Shown piece by piece: positions 10,888-22,739 of a DNA stretch of 64,000 bases; position 1 is the stretch's first letter; every line of letters begins with the position of its first letter. The stretch is from contig CM043971.1 of assembly GCA_014529385.2 (NCBI GenBank), forward strand, positions 60,778,709 to 60,842,708, read 5' to 3'. The DNA comes from Adiantum capillus-veneris (taxonomy: Eukaryota; Streptophyta; Polypodiopsida; Polypodiales; Pteridaceae). The translations under genes and the position numbers were made by a program. The notes below the pieces were generated by a model. The model did no database searches. It had not been told where the DNA came from and saw only the letters and a list, made by a program, of their open reading frames with translations.

Positions 10888-12550
10888 ATGGAATACACAT
10901 GTATCAATGATGATGAATGCAAACCTGACAAGACAATTGTCAGTCAAAGGATAGAAAATAAGCTCTATAATGATGAATCTGATGAGCTGGATAGACAGCA
11001 AGAAAGGGTAGATGTAATGCCACAGCATGCGACAACACACAAGGGTGCTACAAATGGTAAAGAAATAGATGATGATGATGAATATTTTATCATTATTACT
11101 CATCCCAAAACCAATACCCCTACAGATGATCAAACAAGCGTCTTAGAGGAAACAATTAAGAGTGTGCAAGAGGAAGGTAGGAGTGCTCAAGAGGAAGGTT
11201 TCAGGACTGACAGTGGGCTGACTGCACAAGATTCCGGTGATGACAGCCCCCCTGCAAGGTTTTGTAAACAAAGTGAAATTAAAGATAAAAGGTGGTCTGG
11301 AACAGATTTTGGAAGATTCTAGGGATGAGATATGTGATGCTCTCCAAGGACCCTAGATGACATAAAGCAATGTAGTAAAGGTGAAAAGAAATCTATTCAC
11401 TCACGTGCTTGCAAGAAATTATGTTGAATCTATTCCCTGTTGTGTCCAAGTTATGTAGTGTTAGCAATCTCCACACCCCGTGGCATGTATCCCTCTAGAT
11501 ATTTATAATGGAGAAACTCTTTTCAATATTAATTTACTGTGTAACAATTTAGTAGTTTTTGCTTGTCCTTTACGATGTCTTTATTGTATATCATTTCTGT
11601 GTCACATGGATGGCAAGATAAACTGCAGTTAGTTGCCTTGCATGATTTGAATTATTTCATTGCATGCAAAACAATACAAAAGTGGCATATTGCCAAGGTG
11701 AGACAACTACAAAAGAAAAAGCCAAGATTGAGAAGCGCCTGGGTAGCTATCTTAAACGTTGAGCGGAAATATTTGAGTACTTCAGTTATGTTCATCCCTC
11801 GGAGGAAGTTGTTTTTGCTGAGTGGTATGCACTGCCAGGACCAATATGCCTGCCAAAGCCGTTGCTAGAGGAGGGGCGCTCTTTGATTCTTGATTTAAAT
11901 GGCCTGCTTGTTCAAGTTGTAGAGCCAATGCATGCTGACATTCCCCCTAATCATGCAGGGGAAATGATAAAGTACAATGTGCAAGATAGGAGGTATGTAT
12001 TTCCTCGCAAAGACAGCCACAAATTTTTGGATTGGTGCCTCCAATTTTTCCACGTGTATATATGGAGCACCGGCATGGCACCTAAAGTGAATGCAATATT
12101 AGAAACAGTATTCAAAGAGAAGCGGGCTATGCTAAGAGGTGTTTTTTCACTTTGAGACCCAAAATAATCTAATTATTGACGATAGTATGTACAAAGTGCA
12201 CCAGAACCCTGAAGGAAGTTGGCTTGCTACTACTAAGATAGAGGACCAACTCAAAGAAGAGTAACAAAACTTCTTGATAGATACTTTGAGCAGTTGGTTG
12301 TTCCTATGGCTGCAATCAGAGGATCGTGCAACTTATAGAACTGAAAATGCTACTGCCCTAGATTTGTTTTCACAAGAAGTGATCAGGAAGGTGGAATCAT
12401 AAATGCAAAAGCGGAATGAGGCTCAGTGTAAGGAAGCCTTGCGTAGGAGGTGGAATCATAAATGCAAAAGCGGAATGAGGCCCAGTGTAAGGAAGCCTTG
12501 CGTAGGAGAGAAAGGGAGGCTGATGAAGAATCTGAAATACGTAAGAGAGA
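10888..12550 (+). pseudogene. Broken plant CTD/NIF-type phosphatase-like (HAD fold) gene
   Basis: The clearest host-type coding sequence. The second coding block (about 11700-12155) reads FAEWYALPGPICLPKPLLEE, then SLILDLNGLLV, which matches the plant FCP1-homology/NIF subgroup in which the HAD motif I is DLNGLL instead of DxDxT. It continues with FLDWCLQFFHVYIWSTG, and after a frame change with LIIDDSMYKVHQNP, the motif IV acidic pair. An upstream acidic block (10888-11322, with DDDDEYF) may be an earlier exon. Damage: an in-frame TGA at about 11761, a frame change in a T run near 12140, a TAA near 12263, a 59-bp duplication, and an LTR-like insertion at 12562. Catalysis is doubtful for the subgroup, because the nucleophile motif is atypical. 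Confidence 0.7.
12389..12506. repeat. 59-bp tandem duplication inside the phosphatase pseudogene
   Basis: Two adjacent 59-bp units, 12389-12447 and 12448-12506, differ at one position (CTCAGT against CCCAGT). The unit starts AGGTGGAATCATAAATGC. Since 59 is not a multiple of three, the duplication shifts the reading frame. The near identity of the units points to a recent event. Confidence 0.9.
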
Positions 12551-12561
12551 GAGAGGCTACA

Positions 12562-12701
12562 TGAAAGGACAAGGGAAGTGGAACATGCTCATCACCACCC
12601 AACCATGCCCTATAGAGACCCTTGGCCTGCTAAATATAGGGACCACCTTGACTGCATGTGCGTCCTTGCTCTTGGCCGTGCCTGGTCCTACCCTTGGCAT
12701 G
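12562..12701. repeat. Small LTR-like fragment, related to 38953-39100
   Basis: The sequence from TGAAAGGACAAGGGAA to CCCTTGGCATGA matches the 148-bp LTR at 38953-39100 almost base for base, including ATGCTCATCACCACCCA and GACCCTTGGCCTGCTAAAT. No primer site adjoins it here, and the last dozen bases diverge. It lies at the 3' edge of the phosphatase pseudogene. A solo LTR or truncated copy fits best. Confidence 0.65.
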
Positions 12702-14492
12702 AAATTATTCCCCCCTTGGAGAAGCGTTTTCATCCTTGAAAACAAAAGTGATGATACACTAATGTTTTCTATCATGGCATCCTTCATGGATCCAGCTGTT
12801 TGGTTGATGGGAACACGGTTCAGCAGGAGATTCAATGAAAACAAGAGTAACATCTTGATTTTTCACATTGTTTTCCATTTGCAACTAGCTTGTGTTATTG
12901 ATTCCTATCCAATCATAGTGTGTAGACTCCATTTAGAACACACATGACTATGCGAAATGGGTTATCAAACCAAGATGTACCCTAAAGAGTACCTCTTTCC
13001 ATGAAAGTAACTTGCTAACATAACTCATCAGCCAAGTTTAAGTCCTTGACTTGTTTTCCAATTTTAGCAGTAAACAACCCCACCATTACTAGTATTCAAG
13101 GTTGAGAACTTGATTTATACATGAAGAGACTACACCTAGTTTCAAACATGCTTTAACTTATGGTAAGAAAACTCCAAGTACATCAATAAATGCTTACTAA
13201 TTGGATCGCTTGGTGCTAATGTACACAATTTGCATATCCTTCAGCACAAGATTACACTTTGTAACCTGCCTATCCCCTTGGATAACTAATATTATTGAGG
13301 TGTGTTTCCCTCATGGTTTACAGAAAGTCTTCCCCAGATGATTGGTAAATGGGAATCACAAAATTGTGTAACATTGTTGAGGAATCAACAATGTCCGGAA
13401 TAACCATCGTGGTTAACTTGAAAAATCCACACACACCCAAACCGAGCCATTATCTCCATTGGTGATTAGTAGACCCAAAATTAATCTCATAGAGATATTG
13501 CACATAGAGTGAAAAATACTTCATAAGCAACATCTTGACAAATACGCATGCCGTTCCAAATCATCCTTTCCTAAACACTAGGGCCCATAACACCTAGTGT
13601 GCATGCATTTAGAAAAAAGCAGATCCAAAACGGTATATCCATGGTGATCCTTGCCAATACTTATGGAAAATGTGAGGCACCTAGCACACATTAAAGAGGA
13701 ATGTAAATAGTTTTGAAAAAAAACTAAATACTTTCAATTGCAATCTTTTGCAAGCCTTGTTGAAACGTCTCAACCATAATAGAAGGTGAAACATGATCAC
13801 TTCTAGGTACAAACATTGAAGCTTTTTCATTAACCACCTAGAGCCTTGCTATATGTATAAACAACCATCTGTAATGTTGTTTAGCAGTAGTTGTACCTGA
13901 ACAAGTCACTCTAATCATCTGATGATTTTTGGCCGTCGAAATTGCTCTTGATACGTCGTGTTGAAAATGGTCTAGAAAACAGATTTGACCAGTACCTAGG
14001 GACTTTGTCATGACACATACTTGAAATAATGGCGCCAATGTAAGTCCTAGAGACTCATATTTGCCACATGTGGAATATGTCTCAACTAAGGATGTCTGAA
14101 AAAAGAACATCCTACAAGTACAAGATGTACTTGTGTGTGGAGGTAACTGCAAACATTCTACGACGGGAGTGAGATGAACCCTCATTATCCTTGCTCCACA
14201 CTGGCTAAACTGAACTCCTTGAGTCCCTAGACCATGTTGTATCCCATGTGACAACATGTGCCAAATCAAATCCGACAAGTGGGTGCATAACAACATAATG
14301 TACATTGGACACTACATCCCAAAATACTTGTTCAGACTTTCCCTTGGCATGGCCTTGGGGATTGAACTGAAAGTTCAGTTACGCGTATTCAAATACACAA
14401 GAGCACATCTCCTCTTGTGAAAGAACCAAAAAACATTGCATTCGAAACCCTAGGTGTTGCTTTCGCAATCCAAGCCCGTTGGGTAGAATCTA
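12702..14492. other. No recognised gene; left flank of E1
   Basis: About 1.8 kb without motif-bearing frames. The longest frame (13838-14305, minus) encodes a histidine- and cysteine-rich string that I do not recognise. The last five bases, ATCTA (14488-14492), are the left target-site duplication of E1; the same five bases follow the right LTR at 35602-35606. Confidence 0.6.
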
Positions 14493-15453
14493 TGTTGGAC
14501 GGTGCGACTCACACACCCATGAAGTGCATGCAAACAATACCTAGATCAACATAATGTCAATCGAGGACACAGATGACACCATAGGCACATGGAGGAAATC
14601 TCTTTAGCTTTGTCAGGCTGAGACCATCCTACACATACAACACTCTGGAAGGCCAACTAAACCACAATCAAGAACCTCACTGCTCTCAACTACACCACCT
14701 AGCCACATACACACATACGGAAGGTAACTCACCTAATCATGCCAGATTCGTACAAAACTTAAGGAACACCATCCCCTCACTAGGATACACCTGTCCCTAA
14801 GCTTCTACACTAAAAACCCTCACTCTAAACCCATATGCGGAAAACGCGTAGGATGACAGAGCTGAATTTTGAAAGTGCCCGAAACTGAAATTTATGAGTA
14901 TCTATGCGTAGCTTATTGTGCCACGATTCTATAGACTACTAGCACGCAAAAAACAGACATCATTTGATACACTTACGGCCACAAATAGCTCGTAGATGCA
15001 TCGGCGTGTGCGCTTCTTCTCGCGTGGAATGCTTGGCACTGTCGCGTAGCTCTCCTCGAGCCTACAACAATGGTGAAGTCGGATCTCCAATGTGTTTAGC
15101 GAGACGGGCGTAGCGAGAGGATAAAGCTCACGCTCACTCTCTTTCTCTCTCACACACAATAGACGGCAGCGCTAAAGTTTTGATTATGATTAAAAGTACT
15201 TTTTTTACAAAATGACCTAGGTATCTTATATACTAAGGCTACCTTAGGTTTAACCAAAAATGGGGTTGAAAGGGTCAAATGGCTTTGTATTTACAATCTG
15301 GAAGTGCCATTGCACCCCGGCTTCTGAAACTAGAATAACTACTCATTACAAATGATGTTTATAGCCATAATCCGTAGCATTTCATAACTTGCAAAAGATA
15401 AGACTTTGGTACGAAACTTGAGTTATGTTGTTTTGTTGACCCAGTGGTCAACA
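14493..15453 (-). repeat. E1 3' LTR (copy A), 961 bp
   Basis: Starts TGTTGGACGG and ends GTGGTCAACA on the plus strand, so it has matching TGTTG/CAACA tips. It aligns along its whole length with 34657-35601 (B) and with 58137-59060 (C). Differences from B include a few percent substitutions and a small deletion in B near 34806, so the insertion is not recent. A TATA-like TTATATAC lies at about 15228. Confidence 0.92.
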
Positions 15454-15465
15454 CTCCCCCCTTCC
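15454..15465 (-). other. E1 polypurine tract
   Basis: The plus strand reads CTCCCCCCTTCC directly inside the left LTR. On the element strand this is GGAAGGGGGGAG immediately before the LTR start TGTTGACC, which is the position and composition of a plus-strand primer. Confidence 0.85.
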
Positions 15466-15569
15466 ACGTTCATGTCATCCCCAACATGAGGTGATTGTCG
15501 ATGGCGATGTGGTCTTTGCTGTCATTTTGTTGTTGGAAAGAAAGTATAGGCTATAGCCTTTGCAGTAGC

Positions 15570-16004
<435 letters not shown>

Positions 16005-16044
16005 TTAAGGTTCAAAACCCTGTCGATCATTCGATGTGCATTAT

Positions 16045-16152
16045 CAAGGACAATATTTTGAGATCCTCTAATTACTTTTATGTTTGCTCTTTGTCATTGA
16101 GGACTTCTTTGTTTTTGAGTTATGTTGTGTTGTTGACCCAGCGGTCAACACG
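16045..16152. repeat. Duplicated tail segment plus a stray LTR end inside E1
   Basis: The stretch 16047-16115 (ATTTTGAGATCCTCTAATTAC...) repeats 16247-16315 with a few changes. It is followed by GAGTTATG...GACCCAGCGGTCAACA (to 16150), which is an exact copy of the terminal bases of the E1 LTR. A second LTR end therefore lies about 700 bp inside the element, right of the helicase fragment. Confidence 0.8.
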
Positions 16153-17803
16153 TTGCTGTTGTTTTGGCTTCTGTTGCACTGCTTGTATCTTTGTCGAACC
16201 ACAACAAGAACTATGATCCATTAGAGCGGACGTCTATCATCATAACCATTCATATTTTGAGATCCTCTGATTACTTTTATGTCTGCTCTTCTTCATTGGG
16301 GACTTCTTTGTTCCTGTGCAATCATGTTGTTAGTGTTGTCTGCAGCTTTGTCATTGTAGGCCATTCTTCGACTCGCCATTGAGGAGAAGTATGCTATGAT
16401 CTGAAATTGGTGCTTCAATTCATTTGTCAATTGATTTGAGTAGCATTTCCTTATTGTTGATGCAGAAGGAATATGTACAAGAGGATGGTGATAGGTGTCT
16501 TTAGATTAGGGTCTGAAACCTAGATGACCAAAGGGAAAAAACCCGGTGGGAAAAAATGCCTTTGGTATATGCTCTTGATGGAGTTGAGTAGTTGAACGTG
16601 AAGTACATGTTCATGAAAGGTGAGTGCTTGGGTGAAACACGAAAAGAGTGCCTAATGCAAGTGCCAATTATGGGACACTCTATATGCATATGAGAAATTT
16701 GTCAACAAAAGCATGCAATGTGAAAGAAGGAGATGATGGTTGTTTTGAGGAATAAATGTAGCACATGTGACATCAAAAGATGTCTCAATAGCTTCCACCT
16801 TTCCAAGAAGGGTTTTCAATGTAGAAGTTTCCCCACTCGTATCTCACTGTCAGTACGTGAGTGTCTTTTGGACCTTCTCCTTCACTTCACCATACTTAAG
16901 TACTTAGACTTCGACTCTTTTGCTCACCTATACTAGCATGAGTGACACAACGTAAATATGCCCAGCTCTTCCAGCTTGAGCAGTACCTAGAATAGCTAAG
17001 ACGCATAGACCACAAAGAATATTACTTGAAGCTTTGGGACTAACACCTCACTCATTTTGTGGCTTAGCTACTCCACTCTGACTTGTATGACTTGTCCGTT
17101 GCATGTTGACACTGCTTTGTGACAAGTTCTTCGGCTGTTGTAGTGGCTGCTGAGACATACTTGGTGAAGTTTCATCGTTTTCTTGTACCTTCTTCTCTTT
17201 GTAGTGCTCAGGCCTCTCGTCAGTCTTTTCTTCATGTGGATTATGGATTTTTTTTTTTTTCTTAATAATAAACAAAGAAAATCTTAAAAAAACTTAACAA
17301 AAGAAAAATCATTCAAATAGAAATCTAAAAGCTATGTACACTATACACATGTCCCTAGGGGCTCATATATGGATTTTGTCCCCATACTCCTCTGTAACAC
17401 TACTATGCGGGCATATACTCTAAATTTCGTCAAAAAATTATCAATAAAACGCAAAAATTCAATGCATCTCACAAAACATTGCCCTCTAATAGTCATAATG
17501 TTAGGTCCGCATTCATAATGCCTCCCCCCTTCCTATTTGGAGTCATCCTTTACGACAGGGTATCGCAAAGGGTATGTGTTGTGCTTGGGCAATTAAAAGT
17601 TGTGCCTATGCACGCCTTGTAATGTAGCCATATTATGCATACACAGTCAATACATGGAAAAGATTTATGTTGTGCAAGATGTGGGTATAAGCAATTTTCT
17701 TATTGGCATTTGTTGGCGAGGCTTCCTATTCTAAGCAATGTAATGGTCTTTGAAGCTCCTGTATCGTTGCTTGATTGAAGCGACTTTCTCTCTTCTAACT
17801 GTA
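16151..17803 (-). other. E1 3' untranslated tail
   Basis: No credible coding frame on the element strand. The sequence is shared with 59061-60720 of the second copy at high identity, including GACCAAAGGGAAAAAA near 16530 and a T10-like run near 17250. A plus-strand frame (16733-16936) is also partly open in the other copy (59662-59922), with NKCSTCDIKRCLNSFHLSKK conserved, but I see no domain and it may be coincidental. Confidence 0.65.
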
Positions 17804-18955
17804 CTATAATCGTAAGAATAATTGTAAGAATTCAAGCGGCGATGCAGTGACAACAGTTTTGTTGTTCTTCTTTGGGACCAATTTATTTGTGATTATTGGC
17901 TGTTTTGTTGCTGGCTCTCGTTTGGGAACCCATACTTTCCCGTGCTTCATTTGTGTTTGAAGAGACTTCTTTGCGATCCACCTTTTTGTTGTGTGAGTCG
18001 ACAGTGGTCTTTGCTTGAGCCCTTGTACGCTTGGTTGGGGATGGGATTTAGGCTTTGAAAGTTGATACTGTGGTTGTTTTGGAATCCAAATGAATTCCTG
18101 AATTTTTGGTGCTTGAATCAACTTCTTTGGAGCCCAAACCTGAGTTGTGAAAGCTTGCGACTTTGTGATATTCTTACCGGTTCGTACACACTTTCCTTGC
18201 TTTTTTTTTGGTGTTGGATCTTGTGATTTGTCATTAGAGATCTTTGTCTTCTTGATCCATATCTGTTTTTGGCCGATCTAGCTTTTTGGTATCCAGATTT
18301 GTCGAACTTTTTGGCTTTGACTTGTTGTCCTGTTCCTTTGACCTATCATGGTTGTTGCTGAAGAGGTTGGTGATAGTGATGGCCTGAGTTGATGATAGGG
18401 GATGTCGTAAGATTCATCACTATCACTACTATCCTCAGCGAGGTTGACTTCTTGTACTTTCCCTTGATTTTTTGGCTGGTAGTGGAAAGTTACTGTCTGT
18501 TTGCTCATGGGTGGTAGTTTCTTGGAGGACTTTTCTAGCCCATTGATTAGAGCATTGTTAGGTCGTTGCTCTGGTCGTATTCCTCCTAGTTGAGTCTTTG
18601 CATCCTTATTAGGAGCCATGTATGAGGATGCTTGTGGTGGTTGTGTCCTCACCGAGGACCTTGGAATCCACTTTTCATGCACTTTATTCGTGTAGCGATG
18701 ACATTGATTCCCGGGTCGTTGACCTTCTTGAAGCTCGAAGTGTTCTACAGAGTCATACAACTCGTCGTCTTCTTCATCTTTTGATTCTCCACATTTCTTT
18801 GTTTGTTCCTTATTTCGAGAGCTTGTTGATGTCTGGATATCTTCGTTTTCCTGGATTACACTCACTGCAAAATAAGGAACGACATCATAGCCATTTTCAT
18901 CACAAAACTTTGTTGTGGGAGCATCCTCCACGGCGCACACGTCCAGAGTAGCCAA
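17804..18955 (-). pseudogene. E1 C-terminal domain with repeated W-x-P-K motif
   Basis: Follows the protease on the coding strand. It starts near MATLDVCAVEDAPTTKFCDE, passes an acidic SKDEEDDELYDSVEHFEL segment, and becomes basic and glutamine- and proline-rich. A short motif recurs about eight times at 15-60 residue spacing: WIPR, WIPK, WIKK, WAPK, WIPK, WIAK, WVPK, LVPK. I know of no named domain with this pattern. The composition (basic, disordered) suggests RNA or protein binding. At least one stop (near 18277) separates the two halves; several of the motifs recur in the copy at 60849-61378. Stops near 18956-19000 also part it from the protease. Confidence 0.6.
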
Positions 18956-19000
18956 GATGTGTTCCCATCAAAAAGTCTCTAACTCTTCTTCATAAAATGG

Positions 19001-20092
19001 TTATGGGATATAGTCCTTATCCTCTATAACCCGTTCTAGGATACATTCCTCACGTTTCAAGCTACCACATTGTGAAGATTCACACATCCACAATTCTTTA
19101 GGCTTACCCAACCTAGCTGGAAGTTCTGATTCTGCTACTGTGGCAGAATCAAACTCCTCAACCGGTGTTCTCGTCACATCCCTATAGCTATGGTCCCTCA
19201 AGTTTACCTTTGTTATGGTTTCAATATGTCTCAGGTATGTATGGTCATAACCCCAATCTTGGACCATTTTCGATTGTCGCATGAATGGTCTTCCCAGAAT
19301 GATATCATAGTTGTTCTTCTTGCCAAAGTCAACAACAGCAAAAGTGTGTTCATATTCAATGCCACAAGAAGTAACAAGTACTTTTTCTAGCAGTCCTAGG
19401 GGATTTTCCTTGTGTCCGTCTGCAAGCTGCAGGGTCATTCGTGTGGATATCAAGGCAGGTTTTCCCCATTTTTTCCAAACCTCTTTGGTTGCATTGGCCA
19501 CACGAGCTCCACTGTCAAGGATTGCCATGGTTTTTACATTATTGAATTCCATAGGAAGGGTGGTGTTTCCATCTTCTCCCTTGTAATACTCACCTACCTT
19601 GTTTAATGGAACTGGCCTAGTATTTAGTTGAGGCATTTCAAGCTCTTTGATGCCTTCCTCGATTTGAGTCATTGGGGTTTTTACACCAAATTTCTCTAGA
19701 AATTTACCCACATTAGCCCACATGTTTGGTCTTATTCTGAGCAACTCGGCTAACATTATTGTACAGGTGACTGGGGTAGATAGAATATCTATTAGCCCCT
19801 TTGAATCGATGGCCTTGCTGGGAGACAGTCTCTGTGTTGGAACTGCAACCATATCTGACTTGGTCTCATACTCTCCCATGTAGGACGGTAGTGTTCTTAG
19901 CGAATGGGGTTGACTGTCCATAGATTGTACAGATCCTTTGTCTCCCCAATACGATCGCACGTCTAGATTCATTTGAGATCCACTCTCAAATTCCTTTATT
20001 GGTGGTAGAAACACTCCTCGTTCATCACCAGTCTTGTCTACCCATCTTCTTAGGTCATCGGCTTCATTGGCCTCTCTGACTTGTTTCCACAA
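19001..20092 (-). pseudogene. E1 aspartic protease
   Basis: Retropepsin-like domain that would cleave the E1 Gag. The active site is AILDSGARVANATKEVW, with a normal DSG triplet, and the flap and C-terminal part end in YDIILGRPFMRQSKMVQDWG. The frame is about 360 codons and open, continuing past the domain into SELPARLGKPKELWMCESSQ. It is in phase with the upstream linker frame (20093-20866), separated by one stop (TAG at 20093-20095 region). After it come TAA and TGA codons that are sense codons (GAA, AGA) in the second copy. No RT follows. Confidence 0.85.
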
Positions 20093-20095
20093 TTA

Positions 20096-21329
20096 GTCAA
20101 GACCATCTATCTCTTGACAATCCTCAGGTATAGCTTGGTGAAATCCCTCGAAAGAGTTATCCGTGGTATTCGGTACTATCCTTGGTTCTAATGCTGGGTC
20201 TTTAAGGTTTGGTCTGTGCTCATGACTAGAATCTGGCTCTTTTAGTTCCTCGTTTGGTGGGATTACTTGTGTAGGCATGACACGGATCACATCCTCAGGT
20301 TTTGCAACTGCTAGTTCTAGTAAAGCTTGGGCTATTTGAATCATTTTCTCGCACATTTCAAACCATTTCTTTTCTAGTTCCGCATAGGGATATGTCATCC
20401 ACCTGTGTTCTTTGGTTTGGTTGTTTTTGAGCCTCACATCATAGGCTTTCAAGAGGGCATCTAATATCTCATTAACCTTCTCTGCCAAGACAGATCCTCC
20501 TGAACTAGCACTTCTCGGTTTCTCATCCGTGGATGGTTCTTCTAGAGGTTTAACCATCTGTGTAAGAGAAGGTGCCTCTTTTTCCTCATGTTGTTTTATC
20601 TTCTTTTCACCTTCGGTAAGCTTCTCAGCTAGGGATTTTTTCTCTCGTTCCCTGCGTGCTTTCATCCTAGTCTTTCTAGCTTTCCAACTATTTCGTTTGC
20701 TCTTGGTTTTTTGACTAGGTGCGTCTGTCTTTGGTCCATCATCTGTCTTTGGATTAATGTCACTTTTCGTGTTATTTGTCTCTGGATTATCATCAGCTTT
20801 CTTTTGAGCTTGTGCTCTCGTAACCACTTGAGCTGGTACAACATTTTCATTTTCTGAGTTGAACAATCCCTAATACATTTGTCATGATTTTCATGATTTG
20901 GTTTGGGTTTTTTGGGAAATCTGGGATCAAGTGAGTGATGCCACACTCAAGACAATAGGCATTTACTTCAATGATCTCTGTATGAGGACATTGTTTGACC
21001 AAGTGGTTGTCACGACTTTTGTGACAATCTGTCTCTGGTTGAGGAGATTCTTTTAGCATTTCCTCTTGGCTATAAGCAAGCTTTGACCTAGATAAGCCTC
21101 TATTTGCAATGAATCGCAATGTCTTTTCGTCCATTTCATACCTTCTTTCTTTAGACTGAAACCCAGGAGGTGGAGGTTGTAACAGCCTCACCACTCGATG
21201 TGTTTCTCTCACATTTCGTTGCTCCGAAGTGTAGTTCTCACTTTGGTTGCTATACCACATTGTAGCTGGTACTTGCGTTGGTTTATTTGATGCTTCCATC
21301 ATTGGCATGTATCTCATCTCTACCTGCAT
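20096..21329 (-). pseudogene. E1 gag C-terminal part with knuckle and charged linker
   Basis: The first half (20847-21329) contains QCPHTEIIEVNAYCLECGIT followed by HLIPDFPKNP. This is a CX2CX3HX4C-type knuckle whose last cysteine is phenylalanine here but cysteine in the second copy (CLECGITHLIPDCP). The second half (20096-20866) is a lysine/glutamate-rich linker (KARKTRMKARREREKKSLAE), probably coiled or disordered. The two halves are in different frames because about 10 bp present in the other copy (near 62488) are missing at about 20858. In the other copy the reading is continuous. Confidence 0.8.
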
Positions 21330-21377
21330 TCTAGAACCTGGCAGCGGAGGTTGTTGTCGTAAGACAAGCTGTGGCCG

Positions 21378-22728
21378 TTAAAATCCTACTGGTCGTGGCC
21401 CATTCTCCGTAATGTATCTAGGTGGAGTAGGTGCTTCTGGAACAGGTTGTACATACCTCTCCCTAGCATTTTCCATGCTATAATAGCACTCTTCCCCCGT
21501 ATGGTTCGTCCATTTTCTCTGAATTTCACACCACTTTGGCTCTCTCGAATCAGACCTTACAAGAGGAATCAACCTCTTGACCAAGTCGTCAATAAGCTTT
21601 TCTTGATCAATAGGTGCCGTTGGCTTGGCAATGGACTCACTTATATGTGAAACACTGTGCTGAGAGGATGTGTCATCTCCTTGACTCTTTAAGTCCTTTT
21701 CTTTGTATGCCTCGCACTTATCCACTAGATAAAGAGATTCTTTGATCAACTCGTTCAGCGTCATCCTCCTTATCATATGCAGATCCTTCTGAAGGCTAGA
21801 ATGTCTCATTCCCTGGATAAAGATCAACATCAGTCATGCTTGTGTAGGTAATTCCACTCTCGGAAAGAGCTTAACATATCTCTTGAGCCGTAATGATGCT
21901 TTGCGTACTGATTCATTCTCTTTCTGTTTGAATCTATGGATTTGCGAGACCGTGTTGTGAGCAATGCCTTTTGGCAAGAATTCTTCAATAAACTCCTCAA
22001 ACAGCTCATGTAGGGTCTCAAAATCCCATTTTTCCAACGAGTCGAACCATGTAGCTGCATCATCTTCTAGAGTCAATCCAAATCCCGCAAACTGTGTCAC
22101 AAAATCTGAAACTTCCTCTGCTCTAATCACTCTTCTAAAAGCCGTCACGTGATCTCTCGGATCTTTATCTCCGGAGTATTTTCTGTTTACCCATTTCTGG
22201 ACTTGGGATGGGTCTAACTCGTCGATTGTCTACAAGTCTAACCAGAGACTCTCCCAATCCTTCTCTCGTTATCGCTCTTGAAGGGAATCCCGGTGGCTCT
22301 CTTATTGGAATTCCTATAGGAATTTTCGTGTTTGGTGGAGGCATTTGTGGTCCTTCATTGACCAAATATCCACTTCTTTCTAGTACAGTCTGTGGATTTG
22401 TGCTTTCTACAACTCTATATTCTCGTCCATACTTGTCGACTCCGTATGTGTAGACATATAGATTCTTGTAATCTGTTATCTCTTCTAGGTATGGATCTGA
22501 GCACCTATAAAGATTGACCTCATTGTTGTCAATGTATCTATATAGTCCTTCACTCTCATGACCAATCATCCAAACTCTCTCAACAAGATGGTCTTTATCA
22601 ATTGCAAGTTTGGAAGATCCATTGTGGGAGGGTATTCCTCTATCGTCGGGATCTCCAGGCTTGTGTAAGCTGCGTTTGAATCTAGGGTAGACATAATTTC
22701 TGTGCTTAAGAGCTTTTTCTTGGTTCAA
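21378..22728 (-). pseudogene. E1 gag core
   Basis: The retrotransposon gag (capsid-like) domain is visible as VTAFRRVIRAEEVSDFVTQF, then TWFDSLEKWDFETLHELFEE and the following IHRFKQKENESVRKASLRLK (21834-22148). It continues after a stop in MIRRMTLNELIKESLYLVDK. Upstream lies a proline- and arginine-rich N-terminal part (22165-22728, containing PDDRGIPSHNGSSK) in another frame. No ATG precedes the N-terminal frame before a stop, so the true start is unknown. The domain supports assignment to Ty3/gypsy-type elements. Confidence 0.83.
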
Positions 22729-22739
22729 GTAGACTTATT

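Noticed and set aside
10166-11133. Hydrophobic frames rich in Met, Ile and Ser in the satellite and its right flank (10166-10381, 10723-11133; similar ones at 39799-40089 and 57725-58042)
   Set aside because: They result from translating ATGCTAAT/TTAGCAT repeats; they resemble membrane segments only by composition.
12462-12947. A 161-codon plus-strand frame
   Set aside because: It starts in the 59-bp duplication and runs through an LTR-like fragment; the residues have no relation to the phosphatase motifs.
16733-16936. A plus-strand cysteine-containing frame conserved in E1 and its second copy as an antisense gene
   Set aside because: High overall identity of the two copies keeps it open without selection, and no domain is recognisable.
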